64,000 bases of DNA from Hydrogenophaga taeniospiralis CCUG 15921 (GTDB lineage Bacteria; Pseudomonadota; Gammaproteobacteria; Burkholderiales; Burkholderiaceae_C): NCBI RefSeq assembly GCF_001592305.1, contig NZ_BCWR01000001.1:186001-250000 (forward strand), read 5' to 3'. Both the position numbers and the translations under genes were made by a program. The notes beneath the pieces were generated by a model. It was not told the DNA's origin and did not search any database. It was given only the letters and a program-made list of their open reading frames with translations. Below, in pieces: positions 61,938 to 64,000 of this stretch (the stretch's first letter is position 1; every line of letters starts with the position of its first letter).

Positions 61938-63904
61938 ACGTCCACCTCCACCGAATCGCCGTGCAGCTCCATCAGCTCGCGGCGCGAAGCGGCCTCGCCC
62001 TTGCCCATGAGCTTGGTGATGAGCGCTTCGGTACCGGCAAAGTCCAGCGTGCCCAGGTTGACCTGCATGAGGCGGCGGGTATCGGGGTTGAGCGTGGTGT
62101 CCCAGAGCTGCTCGGCGTTCATTTCGCCCAGGCCTTTGAAGCGGCTGATCTGGCACTTGTCACGCACCACGCCATCCTTCTCGGCCTTGTCCAGGATGGC
62201 GTGCAGCTCGCCCTCGTCCAGCGCGTACTGCTTGCTCGCGGGCTTCTTGCTGCGCGCGGGCACGTCCACGCGGAACAGCGGTGGGCGCGCCACGTACACA
62301 TGGCCGGCTTCGATGAGCTTGGGGAAATGGCGGAAGAACAGCGTGAGCAGCAACACCTGGATGTGCGAGCCGTCCACGTCGGCGTCGCTCAATATGCAGA
62401 CCTTGCCGTAGCGCAGACCGCTCATGTCGGGCGTGTCCAGCGGGCCGTGCGGGTCCACGCCGATGGCGACCGCGATGTCGTGGATCTCGTTGTTGGCGAA
62501 CAGGCGGTCGCGCTCGACCTCCCAGGTGTTGAGCACCTTGCCACGCAGCGGCAGGATGGCCTGGCTTTCCTTGTCGCGGCCCATCTTGGCGCTGCCGCCC
62601 GCGGAGTCGCCCTCGACCAGGAACACCTCGTTGTGCGCCAGGTCCTTGCTCTCGCAGTCGGTCAGCTTGCCGGGCAACACGGCCACGCCCGAACCCTTGC
62701 GCTTCTCGACCTTCTGGCCGGCCTTCTGGCGGAACTGCGCGGCCTTGATGGCGAGTTCGGCGAGCTTCTTGCCGTAGTCCACATGCTGGTTGAGCCAGAG
62801 TTCGAGCGCCGGGCGCACGAAGCTGCCGACCAGGCGCACCGCGTCGCGCGAATTCAGGCGTTCCTTGATCTGGCCCTGGAACTGTGGGTCCAGCACCTTG
62901 GCGCTCAGCACATACGAGGCACGGGCAAACACGTCTTCGGGCAGCAGCTTCACACCCTTGGGCAAGAGCGCGTGCAGCTCGATGAAGCCCTTGACCGCCT
63001 GGAACAGGCCGTCGCGCAGGCCGCTTTCGTGGGTGCCGCCGGCGCTGGTGGGAATCAGGTTGACATAGCTCTCGCGCACCGGCTGGCCGTCTTCGGTGAA
63101 GGCCACGCACCAGGCGGCGCCCTCGCCGTCGGCGAAGGTGTCGTCCTTGGCGTCGGCAAAGCCTTCGCCTTCAAACAGCGGGATCACCGGTTCGCCGTTG
63201 AGCGTCTGCTGCAGGTAGTCGCGCAGGCCGCCCTTGTAGAGCCAGGTCTGGGTGTCTTTGGTCTTCTCGTTGACCAGGGTCACCGTCACGCCCGGCATCA
63301 GCACCGCCTTGCTGCGCAGCAGGTGGGTGAGCTCGGTCATGGGCAGGGCGGCGGACTCGAAGTACTTGCCATCGGGCCAGGCGCGCACCGTGGTGCCCTG
63401 CTTGCGGTCGCCCTCGCCTTTGGGCGTGATCACCAGTTGTTCAATCACGTCACCGGCGGAAAACGCGAGCCTGGCCACCTGGCCTTCGCGGTAGCTGATG
63501 ACTTCGAGCCGGGTCGAGAGCGCGTTGGTCACGCTCACGCCCACGCCGTGCAGGCCGCCCGAAAAGCTGTAGGCACCACCCTTGCCCTTGTCGAACTTGC
63601 CGCCGGCGTGCAGCCGGGTGAACACGAGTTCGACCACCGGGGCCTTTTCTTCCGGGTGCAGGCCGAATGGGATGCCGCGGCCGTCGTCTTCCACGCTCAC
63701 CGAGTGGTCGGTGTGCAGCGTGACCTTGATCTTTTTGCCGAATCCGGCCAGGGCTTCGTCGGCCGCGTTGTCCAGCACTTCCTGGATGATGTGCAGCGGA
63801 TTGTCGGTGCGCGTGTACATGCCCGGCCGCTGCTTGACCGGCTCCAGTCCCTTGAGGACGCGGATCGAGCCTTCGGAGTATTCGTTGGGAGATTGGGTCG
63901 CCAT
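61934..63904 (-). CDS. parE: DNA topoisomerase IV subunit B
   Basis: 656-residue ATPase subunit. GHKL motifs VLDNAADEALAG and DDGRGIPFGLHP, GLHGVGVSVTNALS, and the TOPRIM motifs EGDSAGGSAKMGRD and LSDADVDGSHI are all present. First gene of parE-(lytic transglycosylase)-parC. A TACAAT -10 lies at 63913-63918 on the minus strand. Confidence 0.97.
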   Translation of the reverse strand: MATQSPNEYSEGSIRVLKGLEPVKQRPGMYTRTDNPLHIIQEVLDNAADEALAGFGKKIKVTLHTDHSVSVEDDGRGIPFGLHPEEKAPVVELVFTRLHAGGKFDKGKGGAYSFSGGLHGVGVSVTNALSTRLEVISYREGQVARLAFSAGDVIEQLVITPKGEGDRKQGTTVRAWPDGKYFESAALPMTELTHLLRSKAVLMPGVTVTLVNEKTKDTQTWLYKGGLRDYLQQTLNGEPVIPLFEGEGFADAKDDTFADGEGAAWCVAFTEDGQPVRESYVNLIPTSAGGTHESGLRDGLFQAVKGFIELHALLPKGVKLLPEDVFARASYVLSAKVLDPQFQGQIKERLNSRDAVRLVGSFVRPALELWLNQHVDYGKKLAELAIKAAQFRQKAGQKVEKRKGSGVAVLPGKLTDCESKDLAHNEVFLVEGDSAGGSAKMGRDKESQAILPLRGKVLNTWEVERDRLFANNEIHDIAVAIGVDPHGPLDTPDMSGLRYGKVCILSDADVDGSHIQVLLLTLFFRHFPKLIEAGHVYVARPPLFRVDVPARSKKPASKQYALDEGELHAILDKAEKDGVVRDKCQISRFKGLGEMNAEQLWDTTLNPDTRRLMQVNLGTLDFAGTEALITKLMGKGEAASRRELMELHGDSVEVDV

Positions 63905-64000
63905 GGGGGCGGATTGTAAGCGGCCTGTTCAAAAACCACTGGATGCAAATACAGAAGAAACACCCGCCATTTCCAGTGATTCGCCCGGCGCATCAATGGC

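Noticed and set aside
61703..63919. 738-codon plus-strand frame opposite parE
   Set aside because: Antisense shadow of a conserved topoisomerase gene; no ribosome site or family features.

Overview
The window is about 64 kb of GC-rich, gene-dense chromosome from a betaproteobacterium, most likely Burkholderiales in or near Comamonadaceae. The pointers are a Fur-regulated tonB-exbB-exbD-hemP block, an EarP/EF-P(Arg32) pair, the surE-pcm-nlpD order, a two-gene ahpC-ahpF operon, and a GC-rich intergenic repeat that I recall from that family. Genus is not decided by what I can see. No phage, insertion sequence, CRISPR array or rRNA is present. There are two tRNA genes (His-GTG and Val-TAC).

Layout. 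1-4287: the 3' part of one giant gene encoding the tail of an alpha/beta-hydrolase, a second complete lipase-like hydrolase, a CHAT caspase-like protease and a TPR-like tail. 4.3-6.8 kb: ahpC-ahpF peroxide defence. 6.7-14.6 kb: iron acquisition (Fiu-type receptor, PiuC dioxygenase, FMN alpha-hydroxyacid oxidase, then a Fur-box promoter driving a 28-residue membrane peptide, tonB, exbB, exbD and hemP), followed by a GlcG/HbpS protein. 14.8-21.2 kb: a Bax-inhibitor family protein, a lipoprotein, rlmD, an exonuclease, and nlpD-pcm-surE with no rpoS at its usual place. 21.3-28.3 kb: two oxidoreductases, tRNA-His, ppiD, tRNA-Val, hupB, and a tartrate-dehydrogenase-type gene coupled to a gene with a complete fluoroacetate-dehalogenase active site, with a divergent LysR gene. 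29.3-36.8 kb: EamA transporter, pgsA-uvrC, earP-efp, AEC transporter, LOG-family protein. 36.9-43.8 kb: an RND efflux pump and divergent TetR repressor around a near-exact AcrR-type operator. 43.8-46.5 kb: MFS transporter and rmuC. 46.9-54.2 kb: a nine-gene Mrp/Mbh-like ion-pumping membrane complex with three antiporter-like subunits and no electron-input genes. 54.3-58.8 kb: RidA, a zincin-like protein, an acetyltransferase, a PLP enzyme, a metallo-beta-lactamase-fold protein and a tiny membrane protein. 58.8-63.9 kb: topoisomerase IV (parE, a lytic transglycosylase, parC).

Shared themes. Iron and peroxide control meet in one 367-bp intergenic region carrying an OxyR-like and a Fur-like site. 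A stop-codon-proximal palindromic repeat occurs seven times, always in the same orientation relative to the gene it follows. Translational coupling by ATGA, GTGA or TTGA overlaps is common. The least explained loci are the hydrolase-CHAT giant protein, the three-pump Mrp-like operon, the Fur-controlled micropeptide and the repeat family.
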